Positions 1 to 9,269 of a stretch of DNA of 64,000 bases are shown here, one piece after another. The position numbers and the translations under genes are program-made. The stretch's first letter is position 1. Every line of letters begins with the position of its first letter. The notes beneath the pieces are model-generated. The model searched no databases and was not told the origin of the DNA. It saw nothing but the letters and a program-made list of their open reading frames with translations. This DNA is from Pullulanibacillus camelliae (lineage in GTDB: Bacteria > Bacillota > Bacilli > Bacillales > Sporolactobacillaceae): NCBI RefSeq assembly GCF_014642655.1, contig NZ_BMIR01000006.1:1-64000 (forward strand), in the 5' to 3' direction.

Positions 1-1
1 G

Positions 2-73
2 GAACCAAGCGAAGACATTCGCGCGGTAGCTGGAAAAGCGTACAAATTTAGAGTGCCAGAAATACTGGGATGA
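2..73 (+). CDS. C-terminal end of an unidentified protein (partial)
   Basis: An open frame enters from the left edge and ends at a TGA at 71-73, giving 23 residues that finish in FRVPEILG. I do not recognise the family. In related genomes ispA often lies upstream of the OLE RNA, but this tail does not look like an IspA C-terminus to me. It could also be a chance open frame. Confidence 0.3.
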   Translation, partial: EPSEDIRAVAGKAYKFRVPEILG

Positions 74-119
74 ATAGGGTACCGAGAAAAGTTTGACACA
101 AACCAATTTATAACAATCA

Positions 120-148
120 TTGAGAGAATGACTATTCTATGCTATAAT
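120..148 (+). promoter_or_regulatory. Sigma-A promoter of OLE RNA
   Basis: The -35 element TTGAGA (120-125) is separated by 17 nt from a perfect TATAAT (143-148). A TG one base upstream of the -10 makes it an extended -10 site. Transcription would start near 155, just before the structured RNA. The operon RNA could also be processed from upstream transcripts. Confidence 0.75.
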
Positions 149-154
149 CTTTAT

Positions 155-765
155 ATAGGATGTATAGGTGGTGCAGTATTCTAGTCAGTCCACCATTTCT
201 GAGGGCGGGCCTAAAAATCCGCCAAAGGGCACATCGATGAAGTTCTTGGTATTGGCTTGGGGCGCCCAGCCTTGGGTCAATTCTGGGAGTAAAGAATGTA
301 GGGCGATCCACAACGGCATGTGGGCGATGACCCTGCATTCGCGGAGACTTTGCTTGCCGCAGGAGCGAGCAAGCATTGGAAAACCTGCCTTTTATGGTCC
401 GTTAGGGGATCGGGCAGCGTAGCCTGCCTTGAGTGGGTTTTGAGGGGATTAGGGTTTATGAAACAGCGCTTGTCGGCCAACAACGGTGGTTCATATCCTA
501 TGAAATCAAGCCTGCAAAAGAGGCTAGGAAATGGCAGCGGACTGCTTGAGGAAAACTCCTAGACTGTTCGTGTGACATTTAAAGGGGATTATAGTGCGGA
601 CTAAGTGGCGATCTAGTTCGATGTTCGGTGACGGCATCGGTAAAGCTTTAAATGGAAACTGCCAAAGTGGCGACGCTCTGGTAGCTTTACGGGAAAACCT
701 ACTGGACCTAAGCCGCAGCGTTTACTCTTTAAATGACCACCTAGTTACATAAGTTGGTCTATTAG
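155..765 (+). ncRNA. ole: OLE RNA (ornate, large, extremophilic RNA)
   Basis: About 610 nt without a convincing gene lie between a strong promoter and oapA, in front of dxs. This is the diagnostic location of OLE RNA in alkaliphilic and anaerobic Firmicutes. The sequence is rich in foldable pieces: GGCGG/CCGCC near 202-221, GCTTGC/GCAAGC near 351-373, GTAAAGCT (640-647) pairing exactly with AGCTTTAC (683-690), and a closing GCGG/CCGC type pairing around 597-720. In Bacillus halodurans the RNA forms a membrane-associated RNP with OapA and is linked to alcohol and cold tolerance and Mg2+ homeostasis; its biochemical activity is unresolved. Short open frames overlapping the region have no RBS or recognisable domains. 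The ends are inferred: the 5' end from the promoter, the 3' end from the start of oapA. Confidence 0.88.
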
Positions 766-781
766 GGGTTCATTAAAACCG

Positions 782-1399
782 ATGAAAATTGATATACAAA
801 AGTCGCTCAAATGGAGTGTTACAATTGCCGTTATCACGCTGGTGTTAGCGGCTATTTTTTCAGTGATATCCAATGCGATACTTGAGGGCGCCAATTGGGC
901 AGTTGGCATTATGATCGTTTTTATCATTGTGCTGATTGGTGTCATCTTTGATATCATAGGGGTAGCCGCCACCGCAACAGACGAAAAACCATTCCATGCG
1001 ATGGCTTCAGATAAAGTAAAGGGCGCCAAAAACGCCATTGCAATTGCCCGCAATGCTGACCGGGTGTCCAATTTTTGTAACGATGTGATCGGTGATATTT
1101 CAGGGGTTGTCAGTGGAACGGCTTCAGCGGTCGTTGTGCTTGAATTAGCGATTAGCATTGGTCAAGGCAACGATTCTCCTTCTCAATACGTCATCTCCGT
1201 TATTTTTACAAGTTTAACGGCAGCTGTTACTGTAGGAGGAAAGGCGCTAGGGAAGACATTGGCCATCAAGCACGCTACTCCAATCATCTTTCAGGTTGGG
1301 CGATTTTTTTATTTCCTTGAGCATAGGTTTCATATAAAGATTTTGAAAGATACTAAGACAAAGAAAAAGCATTTAAAAAAGAAGCAAAAAGTAAAGTGA
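782..1399 (+). CDS. oapA: OLE-associated protein A
   Basis: A 205-aa membrane protein directly after the OLE RNA and 10 nt before dxs. Hydrophobic helices are visible at about residues 10-33 and 40-62, with further hydrophobic stretches near 110-130 and 137-155. Between them lies a conserved-looking polar core with FHAMASDKVKGAKNAI and NADRVSNFCNDVIGDISG. The C-terminus (residues 188-205) is almost all Lys. OapA binds OLE RNA and places it at the membrane. The link to OLE is established for the B. halodurans homologue; here it rests on synteny and protein character. The RBS is weak (AGGGG about 14 nt upstream), so translation may depend on the structured RNA upstream. Confidence 0.88.
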   Translation: MKIDIQKSLKWSVTIAVITLVLAAIFSVISNAILEGANWAVGIMIVFIIVLIGVIFDIIGVAATATDEKPFHAMASDKVKGAKNAIAIARNADRVSNFCNDVIGDISGVVSGTASAVVVLELAISIGQGNDSPSQYVISVIFTSLTAAVTVGGKALGKTLAIKHATPIIFQVGRFFYFLEHRFHIKILKDTKTKKKHLKKKQKVK

Positions 1400-1409
1400 G
1401 TGATCACTA

Positions 1410-3311
1410 ATGGATTTAGAATCAATACAGAATCCGCAATTTCTAAAAAAATATACAAATGAAGAGCTTGAAGCCTTGGCGTTCGATATTCGCCAGTTTT
1501 TAATTGAGAAGCTGTCCATTCGAGGGGGACATATTGCATCTAATTTAGGTGTGGTTGAATTGACATTAACGCTTCATAAGCTTTTTAACAGTCCTAAAGA
1601 CAAATTCTTATGGGATGTTGGGCATCAAGCCTATGTGCATAAAATTTTAACTGGACGCGCAGATCAATTCGACACCCTGCGTCAATACAAAGGACTATGT
1701 GGTTTCCCAAAAAGAAGTGAAAGCGAGCATGATGTGTGGGAGGCAGGGCATAGCTCTACTTCATTATCTGCAGCGATGGGAATGGCGATTGCCCGTGATT
1801 TGAAAGGCACAGATGAACACATCATTCCGATCATTGGTGACGGGGCGTTAACTGGAGGAATGGCCCTTGAGGCCCTTGATCATATTGGTCATGAACAGAA
1901 AAATATGATCATTATTCTGAACGACAATAAAATGTCCATTGCGCCTAACGTTGGAGCATTGAATAATATGCTCGGGCGTTTGCGGACAGCAGGAAAGTAT
2001 CATAAGGTGAAAGAGGATTTGGAATACCTCATGAAAAAAATTCCGGCTTTTGGAGGACGATTGGCCGCGGCTGCCGAGCGCATCAAAGATACCGTCAAAT
2101 ACCTTTTGGTTTCGGGCGTCTTTTTTGAGGAATTGGGCATTACCTATTTAGGCCCTGTCGATGGTCATAATTTTGAGGATTTAGCCAGCCATTTGCGCTA
2201 CGCTAAGAAATCAAAAGGGCCTGTCCTCGTTCACGTTTTGACGCAGAAAGGAAAAGGCTATAAACCAGCAGAAGCCGATGCTGTCGGAAGCTGGCATGGT
2301 GCTGGACCCTATAAAATCGAATCCGGTGCGTTTATCAAGCCGGTGCAATCTGCACCTTCATACAGCCAGGTCGTTGGGGATACGCTTACTGAACTGGCCA
2401 AAAAGGATGAGAAAATTGTCGTGGTCTCACCAGCAATGGTCGTTGGTTCCAAGTTACAAGGCTTCCAAAAAGCATTCCCTGATCGACTCTTTGATGTCGG
2501 GATTGCCGAGCAGCACGCAACAACCCTTGCTGCCGGATTGGCAACTCAAGACATGAAACCTGTTGTTTCGATTTATTCAACCTTTATGCAAAGGGCTTAC
2601 GATCAGATTGTTCATGATGTTTGCAGACAAAATCTCGATGTACTCTTTACTGTTGATCGATCAGGGCTTGTTGGGGCTGATGGAGAGACGCATCAAGGCG
2701 TTTTTGATATTGCCTTTTTACGCAGCATTCCTAACATGTCGATCATGATGGGAAAAGACGAGAAAGAACTCCGTGACATGGTCGTAACAGCATTAGACAA
2801 GCCGCGTGGTCCTGTGTCTATTCGCTTACCTAGAGGGAATGGCTTAGGTGTATCTATGGATGAGGCTCCTGAAAGCATTCCATTTGGAACGTGGGAAGTG
2901 CTTCGCCGTGGACAGGATATGGCCATTCTTTCCTTTGGACCACTCTTACAAAATGCCCTTGAGGCTGCTAAACAGCTGCAGACCGTTGGCATATCTGCAC
3001 GAGTGATCAATGCTCGCTTTATCAAACCAATGGATGAAGCGATGCTTGAAGAGCTAGCCCATGAGAGTATTCCTGTCATCACTATTGAAGAAGGTGTACT
3101 GAAAGGTGGCTTCGGCAGTGGAGTACTGGAATATTTCCATGGTGCGGGGCATCATCACATGAATGTTGACTGCATGGGTATTCCTGACCGTTTTATAGAA
3201 CATGGTGCGGTGAAAGAGTTGCTTAAAGAAGTGGGGCTCACCACCGACGAAATCATTTTGAGAGCCAAAAAATTATTGCCCAAAACCACGCAAGAAAGGG
3301 CTTTGAAATAA
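1410..3311 (+). CDS. dxs: 1-deoxy-D-xylulose-5-phosphate synthase
   Basis: A 633-aa thiamine-diphosphate enzyme that condenses pyruvate and glyceraldehyde 3-phosphate to 1-deoxy-D-xylulose 5-phosphate, the first step of the MEP isoprenoid pathway. The full length matches bacterial Dxs. The N-terminal half carries the ThDP-binding [18 protein letters not shown] followed by NDNKMSI. The middle has the transketolase pyrimidine domain with [16 protein letters not shown] and GIAEQHA. The C-terminal transketolase domain ends near residue 620. It follows oapA closely and its stop overlaps the tlyA start (TAATG), so the genes are translationally coupled in one operon. Confidence 0.97.
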   Translation: MDLESIQNPQFLKKYTNEELEALAFDIRQFLIEKLSIRGGHIASNLGVVELTLTLHKLFNSPKDKFLWDVGHQAYVHKILTGRADQFDTLRQYKGLCGFPKRSESEHDVWEAGHSSTSLSAAMGMAIARDLKGTDEHIIPIIGDGALTGGMALEALDHIGHEQKNMIIILNDNKMSIAPNVGALNNMLGRLRTAGKYHKVKEDLEYLMKKIPAFGGRLAAAAERIKDTVKYLLVSGVFFEELGITYLGPVDGHNFEDLASHLRYAKKSKGPVLVHVLTQKGKGYKPAEADAVGSWHGAGPYKIESGAFIKPVQSAPSYSQVVGDTLTELAKKDEKIVVVSPAMVVGSKLQGFQKAFPDRLFDVGIAEQHATTLAAGLATQDMKPVVSIYSTFMQRAYDQIVHDVCRQNLDVLFTVDRSGLVGADGETHQGVFDIAFLRSIPNMSIMMGKDEKELRDMVVTALDKPRGPVSIRLPRGNGLGVSMDEAPESIPFGTWEVLRRGQDMAILSFGPLLQNALEAAKQLQTVGISARVINARFIKPMDEAMLEELAHESIPVITIEEGVLKGGFGSGVLEYFHGAGHHHMNVDCMGIPDRFIEHGAVKELLKEVGLTTDEIILRAKKLLPKTTQERALK

Positions 3312-4135
3312 TGAAAGAACGGATTGATGTGCTGCTTGTACAGCAGGGGTTTTATGAATCACGAGAAAAGGCGCGGCGGGCAATAATGGCCGGCCTTGTT
3401 TTTCGTGAAAATGAACGGATAGATAAACCAGGGACCAAAATCGATGTCACAACATCTTTGCGTGTAAAGGGGGATCCCATTCCTTATGTCGGCAGAGGTG
3501 GGCTGAAGCTAGAAAAGGCACTCCGTGTTTTTCCTTTTTCAGTAGCGGGGAAAATCATGCTTGATATTGGAGCATCAACTGGTGGTTTTACGGATTGTGC
3601 ACTGCAAAATGGTGCTTTGCGTGTCTATGCACTGGATGTTGGGTTTAATCAGCTTGCTTGGAAGCTAAGAAATGATGAGCGTGTCGTAGTAATGGAGCGC
3701 GTTAACTTTCGCTACGCAGAGCTTAAGGATTTTACTGAGGGCCGCCCGCAGATCGCAACTGCTGATGTCTCTTTTATTTCCTTAAAGAAAATTTTACCTC
3801 CTTTAAAGGAAATTTTGACTCCTGGTGGAGAGGTGATGGTTCTCGTTAAACCCCAATTTGAGGCGGGTAAAGAAGAAGTTGGGAAAAAGGGCATTGTACG
3901 TGATCAGAAGGTTCATCAGCGCGTTTTAGAGGATATGGTTACCTTTTGTATTGCTGAAGGCTATGCTGTCAAAGGACTAGATTACTCACCAGTAACAGGT
4001 GGAGAAGGCAATATTGAATTTTTGGCTTATCTTGAATGGACAGGCGCTGTTGAAAAGGGACAGGCGTTGTTGCCTCCAGAACGCATCACTGAAGTGGTGA
4101 GCGAGGCGCATTCGGCTCTTTTGGCGAAAGAATAG
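3311..4135 (+). CDS. tlyA: TlyA-type S4/FtsJ-domain rRNA methyltransferase (YqxC family)
   Basis: A 274-aa protein with an N-terminal S4 RNA-binding domain (about residues 3-65) and a C-terminal FtsJ-like SAM methyltransferase domain. The SAM-binding motif I reads LDIGASTGGFTDCAL near residues 85-99, followed by YALDVG. TlyA enzymes 2'-O-methylate ribosomal RNA; in Bacillus (YqxC) the role is less studied. The start overlaps the dxs stop codon. In B. subtilis ahrC follows this gene; here recN follows after 46 nt. Confidence 0.92.
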   Translation: MKERIDVLLVQQGFYESREKARRAIMAGLVFRENERIDKPGTKIDVTTSLRVKGDPIPYVGRGGLKLEKALRVFPFSVAGKIMLDIGASTGGFTDCALQNGALRVYALDVGFNQLAWKLRNDERVVVMERVNFRYAELKDFTEGRPQIATADVSFISLKKILPPLKEILTPGGEVMVLVKPQFEAGKEEVGKKGIVRDQKVHQRVLEDMVTFCIAEGYAVKGLDYSPVTGGEGNIEFLAYLEWTGAVEKGQALLPPERITEVVSEAHSALLAKE

Positions 4136-4181
4136 TTGAAATGTCATGGGAGAAGAACGTGGAAAGGGGAATTTGAGGGAC

Positions 4182-5882
4182 ATGCTTATAGAACTTCGCG
4201 TTGAAAATTTTGCGATTATTGAAAAGTTAAATGTCTCTTTTGAAAAAGGCTTGACGGTGATTACCGGTGAAACAGGTGCTGGAAAATCGATGCTTATCGA
4301 TGCCATTACTTTATTGGTTGGTGGAAGAGGATCAGCGGAATATGTCAGGCACGGTGAATCCAAAGCAGAAATCGAGGCACTTTTTGAGGTATCACCTGAG
4401 CATCCGTGTCAGCATATTCTTGAGAGTATTGGCGTCGATGATGGGGATGAGCATATTATCCTGCGCAGACAGATCTATAGTAATGGAAAAAGTGTTTGCC
4501 GAATTAATGGGAAGATGGTGACCTTGTCCCATCTTCGTGAGGTGGGTCAGCATTTAATTGACATTCATGGTCAGCATGAGCATCAGGAGCTGATCCATCC
4601 TGAAAGCCATATCCAACTCCTTGATAAATTTGGTGGTCATACGCTTGAAAAATTGAAAAGTGATTATGAATGCTCTTTTAATGATGCGCGAGAGATCGCA
4701 AGCAAAATTCAGCAATTTAGCGATAGCGAACGGCATATCGCTCAAAGAATCGATCTTCTACGTTATCAAATTCAAGAAATTGAAGCCGCTAACCTCGAGG
4801 TTGAGGAAGAAGAGACGTTGCTTGATGAAAGACGTAAGCTCAATAATTTCGAAAGAATATATGATGCAGTTGCCGTTAGCTATGACGCGTTAAGTGGAGA
4901 GCAAAAAGGCTTGGATTGGATTAGAGCCTCGGTAAATGCTTTAGAAAACGTGCAAGAGCTTGAGGACGAAATAGGAAAAATTGCTGATGCCGTGTCCAAC
5001 AGCTTTTATACATTAGAGGATCAGGTTTACCGCTTACGTGATTATTTAGATCAGATGGCTTATGATCCCGAACGCTTGGATATTGTTGAGTCAAGACTGA
5101 ATGAAATCAACCATCTCAAAAGAAAATATGGGAAAACGATTGCGGATGTTTTGCAGTATTATCAAGACATCAAACAGGAATACGAAGCGTTGATTGATCG
5201 CGATCAAACCATTGAGGATCTTGATCAACAGCTTAAGCAACTCCTTCGTCACTTGAAAGAGAAGGCAACAAAGCTTTCAACTAGGCGTCAACAGGTAGCT
5301 GTTGAGCTCACAAAGGCGATTAATAGAGAGCTAAAGGATCTTTATATGGAAAAGGCCCGTTTCGATGTATCGATCAATCACAAGATAAAAGATCCAGAAA
5401 GCATGCACGCTTATCATAAATTGGGTATTGATCAAGTTGAATTTTATATTGCCACCAATCCTGGAGAACCCCTCAAGCCACTTGCCCGTATCGCCTCAGG
5501 CGGAGAAATGTCTCGGATTATGCTTGCTTTAAAATCACATTTTAAATCGTTCCAAGGTGTGACATCGATTATTTTTGATGAGGTCGATACAGGTGTGAGT
5601 GGACGTGTGGCTCAAGCAATGGCCGAGAAAATTTTCCAGCTCTCGCTTTCCTCGCAGATTTTTTGCATCACTCATTTACCTCAAGTCGCTGCGATGGCTG
5701 ATCAGCACCTCTATATTGCAAAAACGGTTAAGGGTGATCGGACGATGACACGTGTCACCACACTAACGGAGGCTGATAAGGTCTCTGAAATCGCACGCAT
5801 GATTTCTGGTGTGGAAATGACCGATCTGACGAAACAGCATGCTCACGAATTATTAGAACTGGCTAAGGATATTAAAAGATAA
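4182..5882 (+). CDS. recN: DNA repair protein RecN
   Basis: A 566-aa SMC-like ATPase acting early in double-strand break repair. The ABC head is split: Walker A GETGAGKS lies near residue 30, and the signature LARIASGGEMSRIMLALK and Walker B SIIFDEVDTGVSG lie near residues 430-475. Between them is a long coiled coil (about 150-370). The start was set at 4182 because MLIELRVENFAIIE aligns with the Bacillus N-terminus; an in-frame ATG at 4146 would add a charged stretch without an RBS. No separate promoter is evident, so it probably belongs to the OLE-oapA-dxs-tlyA operon. Confidence 0.96.
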   Translation: MLIELRVENFAIIEKLNVSFEKGLTVITGETGAGKSMLIDAITLLVGGRGSAEYVRHGESKAEIEALFEVSPEHPCQHILESIGVDDGDEHIILRRQIYSNGKSVCRINGKMVTLSHLREVGQHLIDIHGQHEHQELIHPESHIQLLDKFGGHTLEKLKSDYECSFNDAREIASKIQQFSDSERHIAQRIDLLRYQIQEIEAANLEVEEEETLLDERRKLNNFERIYDAVAVSYDALSGEQKGLDWIRASVNALENVQELEDEIGKIADAVSNSFYTLEDQVYRLRDYLDQMAYDPERLDIVESRLNEINHLKRKYGKTIADVLQYYQDIKQEYEALIDRDQTIEDLDQQLKQLLRHLKEKATKLSTRRQQVAVELTKAINRELKDLYMEKARFDVSINHKIKDPESMHAYHKLGIDQVEFYIATNPGEPLKPLARIASGGEMSRIMLALKSHFKSFQGVTSIIFDEVDTGVSGRVAQAMAEKIFQLSLSSQIFCITHLPQVAAMADQHLYIAKTVKGDRTMTRVTTLTEADKVSEIARMISGVEMTDLTKQHAHELLELAKDIKR

Positions 5883-5890
5883 CTTCCACC

Positions 5891-5919
5891 TGCTATCCAC
5901 AATTGGATAGCATTTTTTC
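5891..5919 (+). terminator. Intrinsic terminator after recN
   Basis: TGCTATCC and GGATAGCA form an 8-bp stem with a 6-nt loop, followed by six T. It lies 8 nt after the recN stop and ends the OLE-recN operon. Confidence 0.85.
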
Positions 5920-6003
5920 TTTGAGCTAGTTATAATTCTGCCCATTAAAGGCAAACTTATAAATGCAAGTAAAGGTGTAGGTTAGGGGCAGGGAGAGTGA
6001 ATC

Positions 6004-7296
6004 ATGTTGAAGTCGGAGGTAGTTAGACGCACGATTGGTTTGGTTCTCCTTGGCTTCTTAATAAGCCTAGGATTTTTTAAACCTGTACACAATTATCTTG
6101 TCATTCCACATCATATGACAATCTTCAGTCACCAAGCATCAGCGCTTTCATCGTTACCCAGTCACACACATCTATCGATAAAAGATCCGAAAGTCGTCTC
6201 TGTTAGTGGGAGTGCTGGACACACAGTTTCCGCTCAACATACTGGAACAACCGCAATGACCGTTTCTTCTGGTCATATTCCTATAAAAAAGGTGGACGTT
6301 CGTGTGCTGCCAGATATTCGATTAGTTCCTGGAGGAGAATCAATTGGAATTAAGTTGAATTCTGTAGGTGTTTTGGTTGTGGGCTATCATCTTGTCGACA
6401 CAGAACAAGGAGAAAAATCTCCAGGAGAGACAGCCGGTGTTAAAGTCGGTGATATTATTACCAAAATCAATGATAAAAATATCGAAAAAATGGCTGATGT
6501 GAAAAATGCAATTACTGATGCGGGAGATAAGCCGCTAAAACTGGTGGTTTTACGTGATGACAATGTAAAAAAGAAACTGACTTTACAACCCCTTAAGGAT
6601 AAAAATGACCAGCATTACCGCATTGGATTATATATTCGGGATTCAGCGGCTGGTATTGGGACAATGACCTTTTATGAACCAAAGTCAGGAAAGTACGGGG
6701 CCTTAGGCCATGTTATTTCAGATATTGATACCAAGGAACCAATTCATGTCTATAATGGCGAAATCGTAAGATCAACGGTGAGTGCTATTGATAAAGGAAA
6801 AGATGGACATCCTGGGGAAAAAATTGCTTCATTTCCTGCCAATGAAAAGCCGATAGGGAATGTCAATAAAAATACCCCTTTTGGAATTTTTGGGAAGCTC
6901 AATCATGGACTCTCCAACGGTATTATGAAAAAGGGACTGCCTATCGCTTTAGAGGATGAAGTGAAGGAAGGACCTGCAAAAATTTTAACGGTTGTTGATG
7001 GCAAAAAAGTCCAAGCCTTTGATGTCACTGTTTTGAATTCGGTAAAGCAGGATATTCCAGCAACAAAGGGATTAGTCATTAAAGTCACTGATCCTGAGCT
7101 GCTGAATAAGACAGGTGGAATTGTTCAAGGGATGAGTGGCAGTCCTATCATTCAAAATGGCAAAATTATCGGTGCTGTGACTCATGTCTTTGTGAATGAT
7201 CCAACATCCGGTTATGGCTGTCATATCGAATGGATGTTAAAGGAAGCTGGCATCGACATTTATAAAGATCAGGCAAAAAAGAAAGAAGCGAGCTAA
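6004..7296 (+). CDS. spoIVB: SpoIVB signalling serine peptidase
   Basis: A 430-aa forespore protease, close to the 426 aa of B. subtilis. It is secreted into the intermembrane space of the sporangium and cleaves SpoIVFA to trigger pro-sigma-K processing. It has an N-terminal membrane anchor (about residues 10-30), a PDZ domain (about 105-200; [23 protein letters not shown] region) and a C-terminal S55 peptidase domain. The presumed catalytic His lies in [13 protein letters not shown] and the Ser in [12 protein letters not shown] (about residue 378). The RBS GGGAG precedes the ATG. It is followed by spo0A as in Bacillus. Confidence 0.96.
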   Translation: MLKSEVVRRTIGLVLLGFLISLGFFKPVHNYLVIPHHMTIFSHQASALSSLPSHTHLSIKDPKVVSVSGSAGHTVSAQHTGTTAMTVSSGHIPIKKVDVRVLPDIRLVPGGESIGIKLNSVGVLVVGYHLVDTEQGEKSPGETAGVKVGDIITKINDKNIEKMADVKNAITDAGDKPLKLVVLRDDNVKKKLTLQPLKDKNDQHYRIGLYIRDSAAGIGTMTFYEPKSGKYGALGHVISDIDTKEPIHVYNGEIVRSTVSAIDKGKDGHPGEKIASFPANEKPIGNVNKNTPFGIFGKLNHGLSNGIMKKGLPIALEDEVKEGPAKILTVVDGKKVQAFDVTVLNSVKQDIPATKGLVIKVTDPELLNKTGGIVQGMSGSPIIQNGKIIGAVTHVFVNDPTSGYGCHIEWMLKEAGIDIYKDQAKKKEAS

Positions 7297-7320
7297 GTAA
7301 AAAGCTCGTTTTCTTTTTTT
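7289..7320 (+). terminator. Terminator after spoIVB
   Basis: A six-bp CGAGCT/AGCTCG stem with an 8-nt A-rich loop is followed by a run of T broken by one C. The stem begins inside the last codons of spoIVB. Confidence 0.6.
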
Positions 7321-7379
7321 GTCTACTGATAAGAGTATATGAATTTTTGATGTTGATGAGTGGAGCGTGTAGCAATCCA

Positions 7380-7490
7380 CTTTTCCGAAACAAAAGCTGT
7401 AAAAGGACAAAACTCCTGGGACCATCTGAATATGTGATTTTAAAACTCCTATCAGGAGTACCAATAAGAAACGCAGGGGGTTAAGACGAG
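7380..7490 (+). repeat. Diverged copy of intergenic repeat A
   Basis: The string TCAGGAGTACCA preceded by TGTGATTT is shared with the better copies at 11.4, 39.9 and 58.8 kb. The flanks have drifted. The spoIVB-spo0A spacer (7297-7869) holds no other gene that I can support. Confidence 0.4.
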
Positions 7491-7610
7491 ATGTCACATA
7501 AATGCCGTCAAAAAGGTATAAGCCGCCGTCGGGATAAATATATTATTGTAGTAAATCATTGACTTTTGACTTGAAGTCTTATTTATCCTCCCTTTTTCTT
7601 TAAAATTTTT

Positions 7611-7617
7611 TTCGACA
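7611..7617 (-). promoter_or_regulatory. Spo0A binding site (0A box)
   Basis: TTCGACA is the exact reverse complement of the 0A-box core TGTCGAA. It lies about 250 nt upstream of the spo0A start. A 7-mer is weak alone, but two more exact copies follow in the same leader. Confidence 0.6.
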
Positions 7618-7758
7618 AAATCCGTATTTTATTTTGTTGCATGGTCATTTAAATATCGAAATATGGCAAATAAAGTCGATTACCACGTGTCATTTTTGTT
7701 AAATAGAGGAAATTAAATTTGGGGAATTTGCTTATTTCTATTGGTTCTTAGCGTATTT

Positions 7759-7833
7759 TGTCGAAGAAAGGATGACCGTCTTTGCTTTTATAAAAAGCGT
7801 AAAAGAAAAAGGGAATTACAAAGAATTGTCGAA
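7759..7833 (+). promoter_or_regulatory. Two Spo0A boxes in the spo0A leader
   Basis: Exact TGTCGAA motifs occur at 7759-7765 and 7827-7833, 68 nt apart and 37-110 nt before the spo0A start. B. subtilis spo0A is also autoregulated through several 0A boxes around its sigma-A and sigma-H promoters. A sigma-H-like AGAGGAAAT/GGGGAATTT pair sits at 7705-7729, but its 7-nt spacer is shorter than usual, so I do not call it. Confidence 0.65.
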
Positions 7834-7869
7834 GTTGTTTACAGAGCAAAAAAGTTATTGGGGAGGAAC

Positions 7870-8670
7870 ATGACATTGGAAAAGATCCGAGTATGTTTGA
7901 CTGATGATAATCAAGAACTTATTCATCTAATACAGGAGTATTGCACGACTACTGATGACATAGAAGTGGTTGGTACAGCAAACAACGGTCAGGATTGCTT
8001 AGCAGTTGTTAAAGAAACAAATCCAGACATCTTAGTATTGGATATTATCATGCCACATCTTGATGGATTAGGTGTGCTTGAAGCGATGCGTTCGGATGCT
8101 TCTTCACCTCAGCCGAGCGTTATTATGCTCACGGCTTTTGGGCAAGAGGACGTCACCAAAAAGGCTGTGGAACTAGGTGCCGCCTATTTTATTCTTAAGC
8201 CCTTTGACATTGAGAACCTCATCAATAATATTCGTCAGGTCTATGGGAAAAAGATGCCGACATTCACACCTGCACGATCTCAAATGACTAAGAGTACCTC
8301 TGCACCTAAAAAGTCACAAAACTTAGATGCTAATATTACTAGCATTATTCATGAAATTGGTGTCCCTGCTCATATTAAGGGTTATATGTATTTACGAGAA
8401 GCAATTTCTATGGTGTATAACGATATCGAGCTCCTTGGCTCCATCACTAAAGTCCTTTATCCAGACATCGCCAAAAAATATAAAACCACCTCGAGCCGTG
8501 TAGAACGAGCGATTCGTCACGCTATTGAAGTAGCTTGGAGCCGCGGCAATATCGATTCCATCTCCGACCTGTTTGGCTATACCGTTTCCATGTCCAAAGC
8601 CAAGCCAACCAACTCAGAGTTCATTGCCATGGTGGCTGATAAGCTTCGGATTGAACATAAGGCAGGATAA
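7870..8670 (+). CDS. spo0A: Sporulation master regulator Spo0A
   Basis: A 266-aa response regulator, the end point of the phosphorelay that decides entry into sporulation. The receiver domain (residues 4-125) contains the acidic DDN pocket, the phospho-acceptor Asp in [14 protein letters not shown], and the switch segment [19 protein letters not shown] ending in FILKPFD. The C-terminal DNA-binding domain (about 155-266) has the recognition helix [19 protein letters not shown], nearly as in Bacillus. The start was set at 7870, after GGGGAGG; an upstream in-frame extension from 7741 encodes a basic stretch with no homology and covers the 0A boxes. Confidence 0.98.
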   Translation: MTLEKIRVCLTDDNQELIHLIQEYCTTTDDIEVVGTANNGQDCLAVVKETNPDILVLDIIMPHLDGLGVLEAMRSDASSPQPSVIMLTAFGQEDVTKKAVELGAAYFILKPFDIENLINNIRQVYGKKMPTFTPARSQMTKSTSAPKKSQNLDANITSIIHEIGVPAHIKGYMYLREAISMVYNDIELLGSITKVLYPDIAKKYKTTSSRVERAIRHAIEVAWSRGNIDSISDLFGYTVSMSKAKPTNSEFIAMVADKLRIEHKAG

Positions 8671-8723
8671 ATCGGGGACTACATAAGAATTTAAGATGTT
8701 TGTAACTATTTTAAAAGCAATCA

Positions 8724-8766
8724 AACGCCTGCAGATGGGGTTGATCCCATTTGCAGGTGTTTTTTA
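8724..8766 (+). terminator. Terminator after spo0A
   Basis: A long hairpin with arms ACGCCTGCAGATGGG and CCCATTTGCAGGTGT (G-U pairs allowed) is followed by TTTTTT. Confidence 0.9.
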
Positions 8767-9190
8767 TACCACCAGAAGTTTTTTTTGCTTTCACTACCTG
8801 AGGCTTGGGGTTGAGCAAAGCTTTTAATATTATTAGATGGTGAAATGATCCATAAAAGATAGGGGGAAGCTGATGACTTGATAACGCCTGCAGCTTTTAA
8901 GGGATGTATTGCTTCATAGTGGGTGGCAACATCAAGAGTCAATTCAATGTTGCTAAAGAATTATCCGAATAGGAATTAGAAGAACTGGAGTCTGACATGG
9001 ATAAATACATTGCACATTTAAGCTGGGAAAAGGCAGCTCGCTGAACAGAAGAGTGCCTCGATTAAGAAGGTCTCAAAAATTGGTAAATATTTGTAGGTTG
9101 AGCAGATAGGGGTTTTAAGTATTGGCTTAAGCTTGATAAGACGCGAGATTGCTGGAGAAGTGATCAGTTGCGATAGGTGACAGGAAACAT
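8767..9190. other. Gene-free spacer with decayed sequence
   Basis: No intact gene. A fragment near 8785-8815 resembles part of repeat A (ACCTGAGGCTTG). Around 8945-9050 the frame reads ELEELESD then MDKYIAHLSWEKAAR, broken by stops, which looks like the remains of a small gene whose family I cannot name. Confidence 0.4.
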
Positions 9191-9223
9191 TTACATGAAG
9201 ATTTGCTCCCGATCTTCATGTAA
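9191..9223. repeat. Perfect 12-bp inverted repeat
   Basis: TTACATGAAGAT (9191-9202) is exactly mirrored by ATCTTCATGTAA (9212-9223) around a 9-nt loop. No T run follows, so it is unlikely to be a simple terminator. It sits 47 nt before the start of a small unknown gene and could be an operator or an RNA hairpin in its leader. Confidence 0.7.
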
Positions 9224-9269
9224 GATTGTTCATATGAAAAATTAATTTATTCAAATGGGAGATGGAAGA

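Noticed and set aside
132-562. Several overlapping short open frames on both strands in the first 700 bp
   Set aside because: They lie inside the OLE RNA, lack ribosome binding sites and show no protein family features.
745-1158. 137-aa minus-strand frame opposite oapA
   Set aside because: It is the mirror of the oapA coding frame, low in complexity and without RBS.
7705-7729. Sigma-H promoter for spo0A
   Set aside because: AGAGGAAAT and GGGGAATTT match the element consensus, but the spacer is 7 nt, well short of the usual 11-12.
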